Below are positions 8,301 through 18,378 of a stretch of 64,000 bases of DNA, in pieces. The notes beneath the pieces were generated by a model. It saw only the letters and a list, made by a program, of their open reading frames with translations. It searched no databases and was not told the DNA's origin. This DNA comes from Pseudoalteromonas sp. NBT06-2 (GTDB lineage Bacteria; Pseudomonadota; Gammaproteobacteria; Enterobacterales; Alteromonadaceae), in contig NZ_NQMR01000007.1 in NCBI RefSeq assembly GCF_002276045.1, positions 1-64,000 of the forward strand, given 5' to 3'. The translations under genes and the position numbers were made by a program. Position 1 is the stretch's first letter. Each line of letters opens with the position of its first letter.

Positions 8301-8891
8301 ATGCCATTAGTTAACCCATTAGCTTCAGATGCAAATGAAGAAGTGATTGAACTCGCTAAATTTTTTAATGAGACTTTAGGCTTTTGTCCTAATAGTGTTT
8401 TAACTATGCAGCACAGACCTGGCATAGCAAAAGCCTTTATAAATCTCAATATGGCGATTATGGCCAATGAAGGTCGTGTAACCGCAGAACAAAAACGCTT
8501 AATTGGTTACATTACTAGTGCTAATACCGGTTGTAGGTATTGTGAAGCCCATACGATTTTAGCAGCAGAACGATATGGCGGCACTGAACAACGTTTAGCA
8601 AATATTTGGTCATTTAGAGAAAGTAATTTATATACTGAAGCTGAAAAAGCGGCTTTTGAACTTGCCCTAGCCGCATCAAGTGTACCCAACGCAGTAAATG
8701 ATGAAATTACCGCACAAATGCATGAATACTGGGATGAGGGAGAAATAGTTGAAATATTAGCTGTTATTTCATTATTTGGTTATCTAAATCGTTGGAATGA
8801 CTCTATGAGCACAACCATGGAAACAGGAGCTGTTGATGCAGGTGAACGCTTATTATCTGAATCAACTTGGACACGTGGTAAACATATTTAA
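8301..8891 (+). CDS. AhpD-like carboxymuconolactone decarboxylase-family protein
   Basis: The start is the ATG at 8301, preceded by AGGAAG; an earlier in-frame ATG at 8223 lies inside the operators and is rejected. The 196-residue all-helical protein carries the AhpD-type redox motif C-R-Y-C-E-A-H (about residues 74-80), a CxxC followed by His. Such proteins reduce peroxides or act as thiol-dependent redox enzymes in the cytoplasm. It is transcribed away from the MarR gene across two palindromes, so it is probably repressed by that regulator under normal conditions. Confidence 0.85.
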   Translation: MPLVNPLASDANEEVIELAKFFNETLGFCPNSVLTMQHRPGIAKAFINLNMAIMANEGRVTAEQKRLIGYITSANTGCRYCEAHTILAAERYGGTEQRLANIWSFRESNLYTEAEKAAFELALAASSVPNAVNDEITAQMHEYWDEGEIVEILAVISLFGYLNRWNDSMSTTMETGAVDAGERLLSESTWTRGKHI

Positions 8892-9176
8892 CCAAATAGC
8901 ATTATTTAAATAATCTACCCAGATAATTGTTGTAACTAAGCCTGAAGTTAAAATTACTTTCGGCTTATATAAACTAATAATTACACCCTCTTCTTCTTTG
9001 TTAATCAAAAGAGTACCTCATAAATAAGCCCTCTATTAAGTGAGCATTTGATATATATTGTAAATATTATGCTACAAGTTAATTAATTTTTTTATCTCAT
9101 ATACTTTCAATTTAATTTTTTGCCCGTAATCTAGCTAGCCCGAAAGTACAAAATACTAAGAATAAAGAGCGATTTC

Positions 9177-10385
9177 ATGATTCAGGGTAAAACATTAGGC
9201 AGTATGCTAATTATTGCAGGTACGACAATAGGTGCTGGTATGCTGGCATTGCCGATTGCATCTGCGGGACTTGGCTTCTCAACAGCAACTATATTGTTAT
9301 TTTCGGCATGGGCACTAATGACTTATACCGCCTTATTAATGTTAGAAGTGCATCAATATGCACATGTCGAAGCAACATTAAATTCTTTAGCAAAAAGCTT
9401 ACTTGGTAAAAAAGGCCAGATCATCGCTAATTTCTCGATGATATTTTTATTTTACGCTTTATGTGCAGCTTATATAGCTGGTGGCGGTTCTCAACTTCAA
9501 ACAAAGCTTGTTCAGTGGACTAACTTAGAGCTACCAGTTCAATCCGGTTCTGTATTATTTGCTATCGTTTTTGGTACAATTATAACCTTAGGAACTGGCA
9601 CCGTTGATAAAATAAACCGTGTTTTATTCACTATAAAAGTGATTGTTCTAGCATCCGTTTTTTACATGCTAACTCCTCACGTTCAAGGTCAGCATTTACT
9701 CGAAATGCCGATTGAGCAAGGTCTTATTTTATCGGCCATTCCCGTTGTATTTACCTCATTTGGTTTTCACGGCTCTATACCTTCAATCGTAAAATATGTG
9801 GGTATTGATATAAAATCATTAAGACGAATAATGCTCATGGGAGCGGCATTGCCCTTAGTTATATATCTATTTTGGCAAATCGTGAGCCAAGGGGTTATGA
9901 GCCAATCAAGTTTATTACAAAGTGAAGGTTTACCTGGGTTTATTGCAAGTGTCACTTCTATGTTACAAAATCCTAAAATCAGTAGCGCTATTACTATTTT
10001 TGCAGATCTCGCGTTGGCAACTTCATTTTTAGGTGTCAGCTTAGGTTTATTTGATTTCTTTAGTGATACTTTAAAAAAAGGTGATACAAAACAAGATAGA
10101 CTTATTACTGCTTTGGTTACTTTTATACCACCTTTAGGCTTTGCACTGTTTTATCCTCAAGGTTTTATTATGGCACTCGGTTACGCTGCCATAGCGCTTG
10201 TTGTATTAGCCGTATTTTTACCTATTGTAATGGTGTTTAAACAAAGAAAACAACGTGAAATAACGCAAAGTGATTATCGTGTAAAAGGCGGTAATTCAGC
10301 ACTAATAGTAGCGGCTTTATCTGGCGTATTAATCATTAGCGCTCAGTTTTTACAAATGTTTGGCGTGATACCTGCTATTGGTTAA
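9177..10385 (+). CDS. Aromatic amino-acid permease (TyrP/Mtr-type, HAAAP family)
   Basis: The 402-residue integral membrane protein has about 11 transmembrane helices. It begins with the family's glycine-rich first helix (GTTIGAGMLALPIASAG). The length and the FTSFGFHGSIPSIVKY motif near residue 200 fit the hydroxy/aromatic amino-acid permease family, proton symporters for tyrosine or tryptophan. Which amino acid is carried cannot be told from sequence. It is a single gene in a 285-bp non-coding context, and a family A MITE starts 5 bp after its stop codon. Confidence 0.88.
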   Translation: MIQGKTLGSMLIIAGTTIGAGMLALPIASAGLGFSTATILLFSAWALMTYTALLMLEVHQYAHVEATLNSLAKSLLGKKGQIIANFSMIFLFYALCAAYIAGGGSQLQTKLVQWTNLELPVQSGSVLFAIVFGTIITLGTGTVDKINRVLFTIKVIVLASVFYMLTPHVQGQHLLEMPIEQGLILSAIPVVFTSFGFHGSIPSIVKYVGIDIKSLRRIMLMGAALPLVIYLFWQIVSQGVMSQSSLLQSEGLPGFIASVTSMLQNPKISSAITIFADLALATSFLGVSLGLFDFFSDTLKKGDTKQDRLITALVTFIPPLGFALFYPQGFIMALGYAAIALVVLAVFLPIVMVFKQRKQREITQSDYRVKGGNSALIVAALSGVLIISAQFLQMFGVIPAIG

Positions 10386-10390
10386 TAATA

Positions 10391-10653
10391 GGTGCTGTTG
10401 ATCTTTCGAGATTACTTTTGCAGCGAATTGTTCGTAATCCATACAAGGCAGAGGCTTTATCATGTGGTTGTTCCACATAAAAAGGCGATAACGCAGTAAA
10501 AATGCCCAACAAACGCTGTCCGAAGGATTCGGCTAAAAGAATTTTATTCTTTGTTGAATCGTATTTACTTAGAATGACGAGGCTACACACTACTCGCCGC
10601 GCTAAAATGCTTTTATCTCGAACAAAATTTAACCCTGAAAGATCAACAGCCCC
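10391..10653 (+). repeat. MITE-like element, family A, copy 2 (complete, 263 bp)
   Basis: The ends are GGTGCTGTTGATCTTTC and its near-perfect inverse GAAAGATCAACAGCCCC, flanked on both sides by TA, which may be a target duplication. The interior matches the copies at 1-139 and 59221-59484 and has no credible gene. It lies between the convergent permease gene and RND efflux operon. Confidence 0.88.
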
Positions 10654-10719
10654 TAAAGTGTTGAGTCTTAAATTGCTAGATTTGGATAGTTTTTACTTTC
10701 GAGCATGAAATCAATAACA

Positions 10720-10741
10720 AAGCTCTTCTTTAGGAGAGCTT
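10720..10741 (-). terminator. Probable terminator of the RND efflux operon
   Basis: AAGCTCT and AGAGCTT form a 7-bp stem with an 8-nt loop, followed on the minus strand by TTTGTT. It lies about 30 bp past the stop codon of the last RND gene. Confidence 0.5.
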
Positions 10742-10772
10742 AATTCATTAACTGAACTGTATTTCTCCACAG

Positions 10773-13700
10773 CTAAGTTTCAATATATTTATCAGCAAAC
10801 TTCTTAGCTAAAGTAAACCGTTTAGCAGAACGCTCACCTAGTTTAACTAGCATTAAATAGCAATATGGCACTAAGAATAAACTGGTAAAAGTAGAAAATA
10901 TCAAACCGCCAATAATCGCAATTGCTAATGGATAAGCTTCATTATTACTTGAAGCAATAGCTACTGGTACTAAACCTATTATCGTTGTTGCAACAGTCAT
11001 TAAAATAGGTCTTATTCTAGTTGCACACGCATCAATTATGGGTTCAGTTAAACTCGTTGATGATCCCTTTAGTTTATTTATTTGATCTATTAACACAATA
11101 CCGTTATTCACCACTATACCCATAAGTATCAACATGCCTATCATGGCTGTTTCGCCAAGACCCATATTCATAATAGTAAAAGTAAAATATACACCAATAA
11201 ATGCTAAAGCAATTGAAGATAATATCGCAATTGGCATTAATAATGATTCAAATAATGCAGCCATCACCATAAAGATTAAAGCTAAAGCAAGTAACATGTT
11301 TATTGTCATATTTGCCATAGAAATATCATCATTACGATAAGCTTTTCCTAATTGCCATTCATAACCTGTAGGTAAAGCAATTCCCTTCATAGCAACCTTT
11401 ATTTTTTCTGCTGCTTTTGTACGTGTTATATCATTTAAATTTATTGAAATCGTTAAACTTGTTTGCCTCTGTACTCTATGAATTATTGGCAGTACAGGCT
11501 GAGAATCAAAAGTAACAAGTTGCTGTAAAGTTAAAATACGCCCTTGTGTCTCATATATAGGTAGGTCTTTTATTTGCGACAAAGGTAACGCTTTTTTATC
11601 ATGATATACCAAGCGCATCTCTATCTCCCCAACAGCTTCATCTCTAAACGATCTTAAATTCACTCCTCGCAGTGCAGTTGAAATTCGATTGGCTATATCT
11701 TGAGTATTTAAGCCTAAACGCGCTACTTTCTCATTATCAATACGTAACAGCAGCTCTAACTTTTTATCCGTATCATCTATGCCAACTTCGTCAAACCCTT
11801 CAATCTGTTTTAACCTTAAAATCACAGACTCACTTAATGACATCAAACGCTCAGTAGAGCTGCCTAATAAAGAAATACTTGCAAACATCTCTTTATTGTC
11901 AGACCAAGCAAAAGAAGGTTTAGCTATGGCTGTTTTAGGAAAACCCGCACGTATTTTTTCTTTTAACTCAGAGATTGGCATAGGTAAGTGTTTATTTAAC
12001 TTTATGCGTGACGATGCATAATCAGCATAAATTCGGCTATCAACTTTTTTAAAGCCAAACTCCTCCTGATTGTCATAAAGATAAGCTTCCATTTGATCAA
12101 CTAATTGAGAAACATCAGCTAACTTTTGGCCACTTATTACATGATAACGAATCGTAATATCTTTGGATTTTTTACTATGCTCTTGTTGGTTTGATACAAA
12201 ATCTCGCGCAAAAAATCCTAATAAACATAATAATAAAACACCTAAAGCTGAGTATTTAGGGTTAAGTAAAATTTTCTTTAAACTTGGGCGATAAAAAGCA
12301 TCTATCCAACTTTGCGTAGTAACTTGCGCTAATTCGTTTTGTGTTACTTTGCTAAGCATCAAAGGGATCAAAGTTTTTGCAACTAACAATGATGCTAATA
12401 AAGGTAAACAAATCGCCACAGCAATTTGTTCAATCAAAACAGTTATAAAGTTTTTTTCGCCCATTAAAATAGGTAGAAAAATAATAACTGTTGTTAATGT
12501 GCCACAGATCACCGCTATGCTTACATTATCAACCCCTTTAATCACTTTTTGATAATGGGTTAATCCATTCGACTGCTGCTGTAATATACTTTCACAGATC
12601 ACTACTGAATTATCAATTAATAAACCCACAGCAATAAATAACCCAGCTAACGTTAACATGTTCAGCGTATAACCCATAAAGTACATGCCAGCAATAGCAA
12701 AACTGAGTGATACAGGTACAGAAGCAACAACAGCTAAAGTTACTCTGTAATTTCTAAAGAAAATATATAAAACGGAAAAAGATAAAACTATGCCTACAAA
12801 ACCTGCTTTTAGTAAGTCAGATAGCGACTCTTGAATCTCATTTCCGCTATTATTTTTAACTTTGATTTTTATATGCTTAAACTCAGGATCCGCAGCAATA
12901 ATATCAACAAAATTCACAACATTATTTGCCACATCAACAACATTTGCATCAGATTCTTTAAATATTTCCAATCCTATCGTTTTCTGTCGATCACTTCTAA
13001 TTTCGCTGTCTTTCTCAGGGCTTTTTAGTGAAACCTGTGCAACATCACTTAGCTTTATATTCGCTTTAACCTGAAAGTTATTAATATCAGCTAAGCTTTT
13101 GTATTCACCTTGTGATGTGACGCTAAATTTACGCTCTCCATTAAGTATTGAAGCTGACCTAACAATAAAGTTACTCTCTCTTAGATTTTTTAATAATTGC
13201 CCTTGATTGACTCGGTTCATTGCTAACTTTGTACTATCAAGTTTTATCTCGATATTAGGTTTAACCACACCTCTTAATTCTATTTTACCGACTCCAATTA
13301 GTCTTTCTATCTTCCTAACTAATTTTTTATTTAAAAAATCATAGGCATGGGATAAGTCTTTTTCTCCAGAGATAGTTAATGTCATTATTGGAAAGTCATC
13401 AGTTGAGAATTTTTGTACGTTTACTTTTTGCACATCATCCGGTAGTAAGTGACTGATCATATCCACCTTTTCCCTGATTTCTAAAATTTTACTATCCAGA
13501 TCTGAGCCTAAATCCATCATAATTTGAATACCTGAAGAATTAGCTCTGCTTCGTGATTTCATAGAAGATATACCACCCACTGTTGCTATCGCTTCTTCTA
13601 TAGGACGAGTGATCAAACGTTCAACTTCTTTTGGAGATGAACCACTATAAGGAACATAAATAAAGACCACTGGCACAGTAACACTTGGCCAGCTTTCTTG

Positions 13701-13856
13701 AGGTAATAATCGACTTGCTACCAATCCAGTAACAAATAATGACAGCATAACCATTACAGTGGTAACGGGTCGTTTTAAAGCTAAGGATGTGAGCCATAAA
13801 TTAATAGGCAAACCAAATTTTTTATTTTTTTGATCAACTATCATAATTAACATCAT
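10773..13856 (-). CDS. RND efflux pump permease subunit (second pump of the operon)
   Basis: The 1027-residue protein has the AcrB-type layout: one N-terminal helix, a large periplasmic loop, six helices, a second loop, and six more helices. The fourth helix carries G-L-L-I-D-N-S-V-V, so the first of the two proton-relay aspartates of AcrB is present and the second is Asn. It overlaps the preceding pump gene by 23 bp, which suggests translational coupling; the exact ATG among several near the start is uncertain. Together with the adaptor and other pump it should export drugs, metabolites or lipophilic compounds. The outer-membrane channel is not encoded here. Confidence 0.9.
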   Translation of the reverse strand: MMLIMIVDQKNKKFGLPINLWLTSLALKRPVTTVMVMLSLFVTGLVASRLLPQESWPSVTVPVVFIYVPYSGSSPKEVERLITRPIEEAIATVGGISSMKSRSRANSSGIQIMMDLGSDLDSKILEIREKVDMISHLLPDDVQKVNVQKFSTDDFPIMTLTISGEKDLSHAYDFLNKKLVRKIERLIGVGKIELRGVVKPNIEIKLDSTKLAMNRVNQGQLLKNLRESNFIVRSASILNGERKFSVTSQGEYKSLADINNFQVKANIKLSDVAQVSLKSPEKDSEIRSDRQKTIGLEIFKESDANVVDVANNVVNFVDIIAADPEFKHIKIKVKNNSGNEIQESLSDLLKAGFVGIVLSFSVLYIFFRNYRVTLAVVASVPVSLSFAIAGMYFMGYTLNMLTLAGLFIAVGLLIDNSVVICESILQQQSNGLTHYQKVIKGVDNVSIAVICGTLTTVIIFLPILMGEKNFITVLIEQIAVAICLPLLASLLVAKTLIPLMLSKVTQNELAQVTTQSWIDAFYRPSLKKILLNPKYSALGVLLLCLLGFFARDFVSNQQEHSKKSKDITIRYHVISGQKLADVSQLVDQMEAYLYDNQEEFGFKKVDSRIYADYASSRIKLNKHLPMPISELKEKIRAGFPKTAIAKPSFAWSDNKEMFASISLLGSSTERLMSLSESVILRLKQIEGFDEVGIDDTDKKLELLLRIDNEKVARLGLNTQDIANRISTALRGVNLRSFRDEAVGEIEMRLVYHDKKALPLSQIKDLPIYETQGRILTLQQLVTFDSQPVLPIIHRVQRQTSLTISINLNDITRTKAAEKIKVAMKGIALPTGYEWQLGKAYRNDDISMANMTINMLLALALIFMVMAALFESLLMPIAILSSIALAFIGVYFTFTIMNMGLGETAMIGMLILMGIVVNNGIVLIDQINKLKGSSTSLTEPIIDACATRIRPILMTVATTIIGLVPVAIASSNNEAYPLAIAIIGGLIFSTFTSLFLVPYCYLMLVKLGERSAKRFTLAKKFADKYIET

Positions 13857-16800
13857 CTTGAATTATCTGGTTATCAATTACGGTTGTTTGTGCATATTGT
13901 TTGCGGTCAAACACACTGTATAAAACGGGGATCACTAATAAAGTCAATGCTGTAGCAATAAATAAACCTGACATCACAGTGATAGCTAAAGGCGCTCTGA
14001 GTTCAGAACCCTCACCATCGGACAAAGCTAAAGGCGCTAAACCTAATACTGTAGTAAGTGATGTCATTATAATAGGGCGAAGACGTGAATTACTTGCAGT
14101 AATAATTGCTTTTGTTTTATCAACTCCTTGTTGACGTAATTGGTTTATTCTATCAACTAATACAATGGCATTATTAACCACAATACCTGTAAGCATGATC
14201 ACACCAATTAAAACAATCACACTAATTGCCGTATTAGTAATGTATAAACCTAATACAGAGCCTAAAACAGCTAAAGGTACTGAAAACAAGATAATAAATG
14301 GATTAAGCAAAGACTCAAATTGTGATGCCATGACTAAATAAACCAAAAATACCGCTAATAATAAAGCCATCATTAATGACGAGAATGAGCGAGTCATTTC
14401 TTCATTTTGTCCTGCTACTTTGATTCGAATATTGTCAGGTAAATTTAACTGCTTAATAATCATTTGTGCTTTTAAAGCAGCACTAGCTAAGTCTCCATAA
14501 GTTAATGATGCCGATACGATAGCTACCCGACTTTGATCAATTCTATTGATTTCGTTAGGACCAATACTTTCAGTGATATTAGCTACTGTAGATAAAGGTA
14601 AAGATCTATCTTGTGAAGCATTAATTGTAATGTGTTTAATTGCTTGGGCTGAATTTCTAGCTTGTTCATCAGCTCTTACTAAAATATCGATTTGCCTATC
14701 ATTTAAATTATATTTACTAGCGACTGAACCCGAAACTTTAGTAACCAATTGCGCCGCAATATTAGATGCTCTTAAATCTAAACTAGCTAAACGCTCATTA
14801 TCAAATTCGATTTTTAGTTCGGGTTGACCATCACGTAAACTTTTATTTATGTCGGTAAATTGCTTGTCAGCAATTAAAATACGTGCCAGTTCATCACTTG
14901 TTTTCTTTAAATTTTTTAAGTTATAACCAGATAAAATAACTTGCAACGGACGTTCAGTAGTGAACATTTCTGCTTGTTTAATTTTGACATTCACATCAGC
15001 CATGCTTTCAGCTTGAGTTCGAATAAAATCTTTAATAACCTTAACATCAGAACTATTATGTAAAGCAACTAATAACTGCCCCCAGTTTTCACCACCTTTA
15101 CTTGCTGAACTCATCATCAAACTACCACTACCAGCTAAAGAGTAGGTATGCTTAACTCTTGAGTCTGATTTAATGCTAATTGCTAGCTCTTGTAATCGTT
15201 GATCAGTTACTTTTATCGGTGTACCTTGAGGTAAAGTAAGTTCAAGTGTGAATTCTGACTTCGCCACTTCAGGCACAAGTTCAACATCCATATTAGGTAT
15301 TAAACCCACCACAAAAAATGTAAAAACAATACTGATAAATAAAACTGAAATGCGATTTCTCAATGATTTTAATAAAAGTGTGTTGTATAAAATTGCGATT
15401 TTATTAAAGTAAAAACTGAATAACTTATATGATGGTTTCAGTATTAAATTGATTAATTTAGTTAATAAATTAGTAACCAATAATAGCCCTTTAGTTATTG
15501 CTAATGGAAAATAATTAAATAACAACTTAAATGGAAAGTCTAAAATGGTTTTCAGCAAAATGAAGCGTGAGTTATTTTTAGCTAGTTTTACATCAGGTAC
15601 TTGCTCTTCAATTATATTTTTTTCACTTGAAAACTGCCTTGATGCCAACATAGGAATAAGCGTAAGTGCAACAACTAAAGAGGTTAATAAAGCAAAAGTC
15701 ACAGTCATAGCTTGATCACTAAATAGCTGGCCGGCAAAGCCTTCAACAAAAGCTAAAGGAAAAAATACAGCTAATGTTGTTAATGTCGATGCAATAACAG
15801 CCCCAGTTACTTCTTGAGTACCCAATACTGCTGCATCAATTATGCTTTCGCCTTTTTCTTTATATCTGGCGATATTTTCTAGTACCACAATCGCATTATC
15901 AACTAATAAACCAACGGCTAAAGCGATACCGCCTAGAGACATAATATTAAGGCTAATATCATTAGCAAACATTAAATTAAAGGTCGCTATGATTGAAATA
16001 GGGATAGCTAAAGAGATAATTAAAGTATTAAATAAATTACCTAAAAATAAATATAAAATCAGCATAGCTAAAATGCCGCCTATTATTGCTGCGTTTTTAA
16101 CTTCATCTACGGCATCAATAATAAATTCAGACTGATCATAAATAACATCTAGCTTTAGTTGTTCTGGCAGACTTTTTTCAATTGTTAATAATTTTTTATT
16201 AACTAAATTAGCAACACTAACGGTATTAGCATCACCTTCTTTATAAATCGCTAATTCTATCGCCTCATTATTATTGATACGCGTGATATCAGAGCGTTCT
16301 TTTTCACCATCATAAACATGGGCAATATCTTTTAAATAAATAGTATATTCATCAGCTTGTTTTACAATCATATTGCGCAGTTCATCGAGTGAAGCAAATT
16401 GATTTACCGTTCTAACTAAATACTCTTGCTGACCATCATAAACACGACCTGCCGACATATTAATATTTTCACTTTGAATACGTTGAACGATATCTTGTGC
16501 TGATATTCCTCGCTGCGCTGCTTTATCTTGATCAAAAATCACTTGTATTTCTTGTTGTAAACCACCACCAAGTTGCACTGCAGCTACGCCAGGTATGGTT
16601 TCTAGTTGACGTTTTATTTCTTGCTCAGCAAATGTTCGGTTCTGTTTTAATGCTTTAAAATCTTTATTGGAAGTCGATATACCTAAACGCATGATAGGAT
16701 CTAATGCGGGGTTGAACCTCAAAATAATTGGTTTTTTAACATCTTTTGGTAATGAAAGTGTATCAAGTTTTTCCCTTACATTTTGTGTCGCAAAATTCAT

Positions 16801-17100
16801 TGCGACTCCCCAATCAAATTCAACTATCACATCAGATTGACCTGCTTTAGAGATTGAATGAACTTTACGGATCCCTTTAACTACACCTACTGATTCTTCT
16901 ATCGGTTTACTTAACAATTGTTCTATTTCTGCAGGTGCAGCTCCGGGATTAACCGTACGAATTGTTAATGTGGGATAAGATAAATCAGGTAAAAGTGATA
17001 CTGATAACCGTGAAAAACCAACCATGCCGAATAACATTATGGCTAATGTAAACATGCAAACTGTTACGGGACGTTTGACAATCGAACTGACAATACTCAT
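13834..17100 (-). CDS. RND efflux pump permease subunit (first pump of the operon)
   Basis: The 1088-residue protein has the full RND topology and begins with the typical FxxRPVTVCMFTLAIMLFG segment. The fourth-helix motif is G-L-L-V-D-N-A-I-V-V, again Asp-Asn rather than Asp-Asp. An insert of about 70 residues near 500-580 is hydrophobic and makes the protein longer than usual. It overlaps the adaptor gene by 4 bp upstream and the second pump gene by 23 bp downstream. One adaptor with two different pump subunits recalls MdtABC, where the pumps form a heterotrimer, so the same may hold here. Confidence 0.92.
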   Translation of the reverse strand: MSIVSSIVKRPVTVCMFTLAIMLFGMVGFSRLSVSLLPDLSYPTLTIRTVNPGAAPAEIEQLLSKPIEESVGVVKGIRKVHSISKAGQSDVIVEFDWGVAMNFATQNVREKLDTLSLPKDVKKPIILRFNPALDPIMRLGISTSNKDFKALKQNRTFAEQEIKRQLETIPGVAAVQLGGGLQQEIQVIFDQDKAAQRGISAQDIVQRIQSENINMSAGRVYDGQQEYLVRTVNQFASLDELRNMIVKQADEYTIYLKDIAHVYDGEKERSDITRINNNEAIELAIYKEGDANTVSVANLVNKKLLTIEKSLPEQLKLDVIYDQSEFIIDAVDEVKNAAIIGGILAMLILYLFLGNLFNTLIISLAIPISIIATFNLMFANDISLNIMSLGGIALAVGLLVDNAIVVLENIARYKEKGESIIDAAVLGTQEVTGAVIASTLTTLAVFFPLAFVEGFAGQLFSDQAMTVTFALLTSLVVALTLIPMLASRQFSSEKNIIEEQVPDVKLAKNNSRFILLKTILDFPFKLLFNYFPLAITKGLLLVTNLLTKLINLILKPSYKLFSFYFNKIAILYNTLLLKSLRNRISVLFISIVFTFFVVGLIPNMDVELVPEVAKSEFTLELTLPQGTPIKVTDQRLQELAISIKSDSRVKHTYSLAGSGSLMMSSASKGGENWGQLLVALHNSSDVKVIKDFIRTQAESMADVNVKIKQAEMFTTERPLQVILSGYNLKNLKKTSDELARILIADKQFTDINKSLRDGQPELKIEFDNERLASLDLRASNIAAQLVTKVSGSVASKYNLNDRQIDILVRADEQARNSAQAIKHITINASQDRSLPLSTVANITESIGPNEINRIDQSRVAIVSASLTYGDLASAALKAQMIIKQLNLPDNIRIKVAGQNEEMTRSFSSLMMALLLAVFLVYLVMASQFESLLNPFIILFSVPLAVLGSVLGLYITNTAISVIVLIGVIMLTGIVVNNAIVLVDRINQLRQQGVDKTKAIITASNSRLRPIIMTSLTTVLGLAPLALSDGEGSELRAPLAITVMSGLFIATALTLLVIPVLYSVFDRKQYAQTTVIDNQIIQDDVNYDS

Positions 17101-18215
17101 AAATTAGGACTCTTAATTCCGATATTATTTTTATTATTCGGTAGCTTACCTAAAGTCGCATGCGCTTTATTGATCACTATCACTAAGCTTTCTGCTTTTA
17201 GGCTTTGTTGACCAACAATAACGATTTGACTATCAATGTCTAAAGGAGTGAGTATTTCTACAAAACCAGCCTCTTCATAACCTGTTTCAACAATTATTTT
17301 ATTCGCTTTATTGTCTTTAATCACAAATAAGCTTGTTTCACTGTCTGTTACCAACAAAGCTTTTAGCGGCACAACTTGTACATTTTTATGTTCATCTAAA
17401 GTTAATGCCACTTTTGCAAACATACCTGGCTTTAAGTTACCTTGATCATTAGTAACCTGTAACGTGACTTTAAATGTGCCTGATTGAGTATCTATAATAG
17501 GAGAAACTAAGACAATTTGAGCTGACACTTCTTTATCACCATTTGCCGGAAAACGTAACCTTGCTTTTTGCCCCAAATGAACTGAGTTCATTTGTACTTC
17601 AGGTAAATACACAACACCTTGTAAGTTATCTAAAGCAACAATGTGAAACATTTCAGAGTCTGGACCTGATGTCATATTTCCTGCTTTTACACTACGAGAC
17701 GCAATCACACCTGAAATGGGTGCACGTACTTTGCTATCTCTGACTTTGATTGCTGTGATTTGTTGTTGATTACGTCGCGATTTAACTAAAAATTCAAGTT
17801 TTTCTAAATCCTTAGCCGAGATCAACTGCTTACCTTTATTAGGCTTACTACGGTTATATTCAGCAGTCGCTGATGCTAAATCAATACTGGCTCGCTCATA
17901 TTCTAATTGATAACTTTCATCATCTATCAGAGCAAGTATTTGCCCTTTTTTAACTTGCATTCCCTCTTCAACCAAAACATTATTGATCATACCTGTCACT
18001 TTATTGGTTACTTTACTTTCCGATTTAGCTTCCAATACAGCAGTAGTTTTATATGTATTTTTGATATTTTTATTTTCTAAAGAAACCGTTTCTACTGGAA
18101 CTTTATATACGACCTCTTCATTTTTTTCATTTACTTGCGGCTCTGAACAGGCTGATAAAAAAAGTGTAATGGTTAAAACAGTCATTAAATAAATGCGAGG
18201 TAATAAGCGGTTCAT
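17097..18215 (-). CDS. RND periplasmic adaptor lipoprotein (membrane fusion protein)
   Basis: The 372-residue protein has a lipoprotein signal peptide with lipobox LSAC (C23). It has the order of an HlyD/AcrA-type adaptor: biotinyl-lipoyl half, a short coiled-coil hairpin (about 105-140), second lipoyl half with the V-R-A-P-I-S-G-V-I motif, beta-barrel and membrane-proximal domain. It is the first gene of the operon, and its stop overlaps the start of the first pump by 4 bp. No local repressor gene is adjacent. The 163-bp divergent gap to the kinase gene should hold the promoter. Confidence 0.92.
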   Translation of the reverse strand: MNRLLPRIYLMTVLTITLFLSACSEPQVNEKNEEVVYKVPVETVSLENKNIKNTYKTTAVLEAKSESKVTNKVTGMINNVLVEEGMQVKKGQILALIDDESYQLEYERASIDLASATAEYNRSKPNKGKQLISAKDLEKLEFLVKSRRNQQQITAIKVRDSKVRAPISGVIASRSVKAGNMTSGPDSEMFHIVALDNLQGVVYLPEVQMNSVHLGQKARLRFPANGDKEVSAQIVLVSPIIDTQSGTFKVTLQVTNDQGNLKPGMFAKVALTLDEHKNVQVVPLKALLVTDSETSLFVIKDNKANKIIVETGYEEAGFVEILTPLDIDSQIVIVGQQSLKAESLVIVINKAHATLGKLPNNKNNIGIKSPNL

Positions 18216-18378
18216 AATATTCCGTATATTGTTTTTAGACTTATAAAAACAGATGGTATCTTAATAAGTATTTATTGAAAATAACTTGTAAATAAAATAT
18301 GTAACAAATAAAGAATAATGTAATTTTAATATTAGTTAGGATTGAGGGTTAGATAGACTAAGGAATAAGACACATCGC

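Noticed and set aside
10502-10708. 68-codon frame across the family A repeat
   Set aside because: It lies almost wholly in the MITE, has no ribosome site, and is not kept open in the copy at 59221-59484.
13901-14134. Plus-strand frames within the RND genes
   Set aside because: They are antisense shadows of conserved transmembrane coding sequence.
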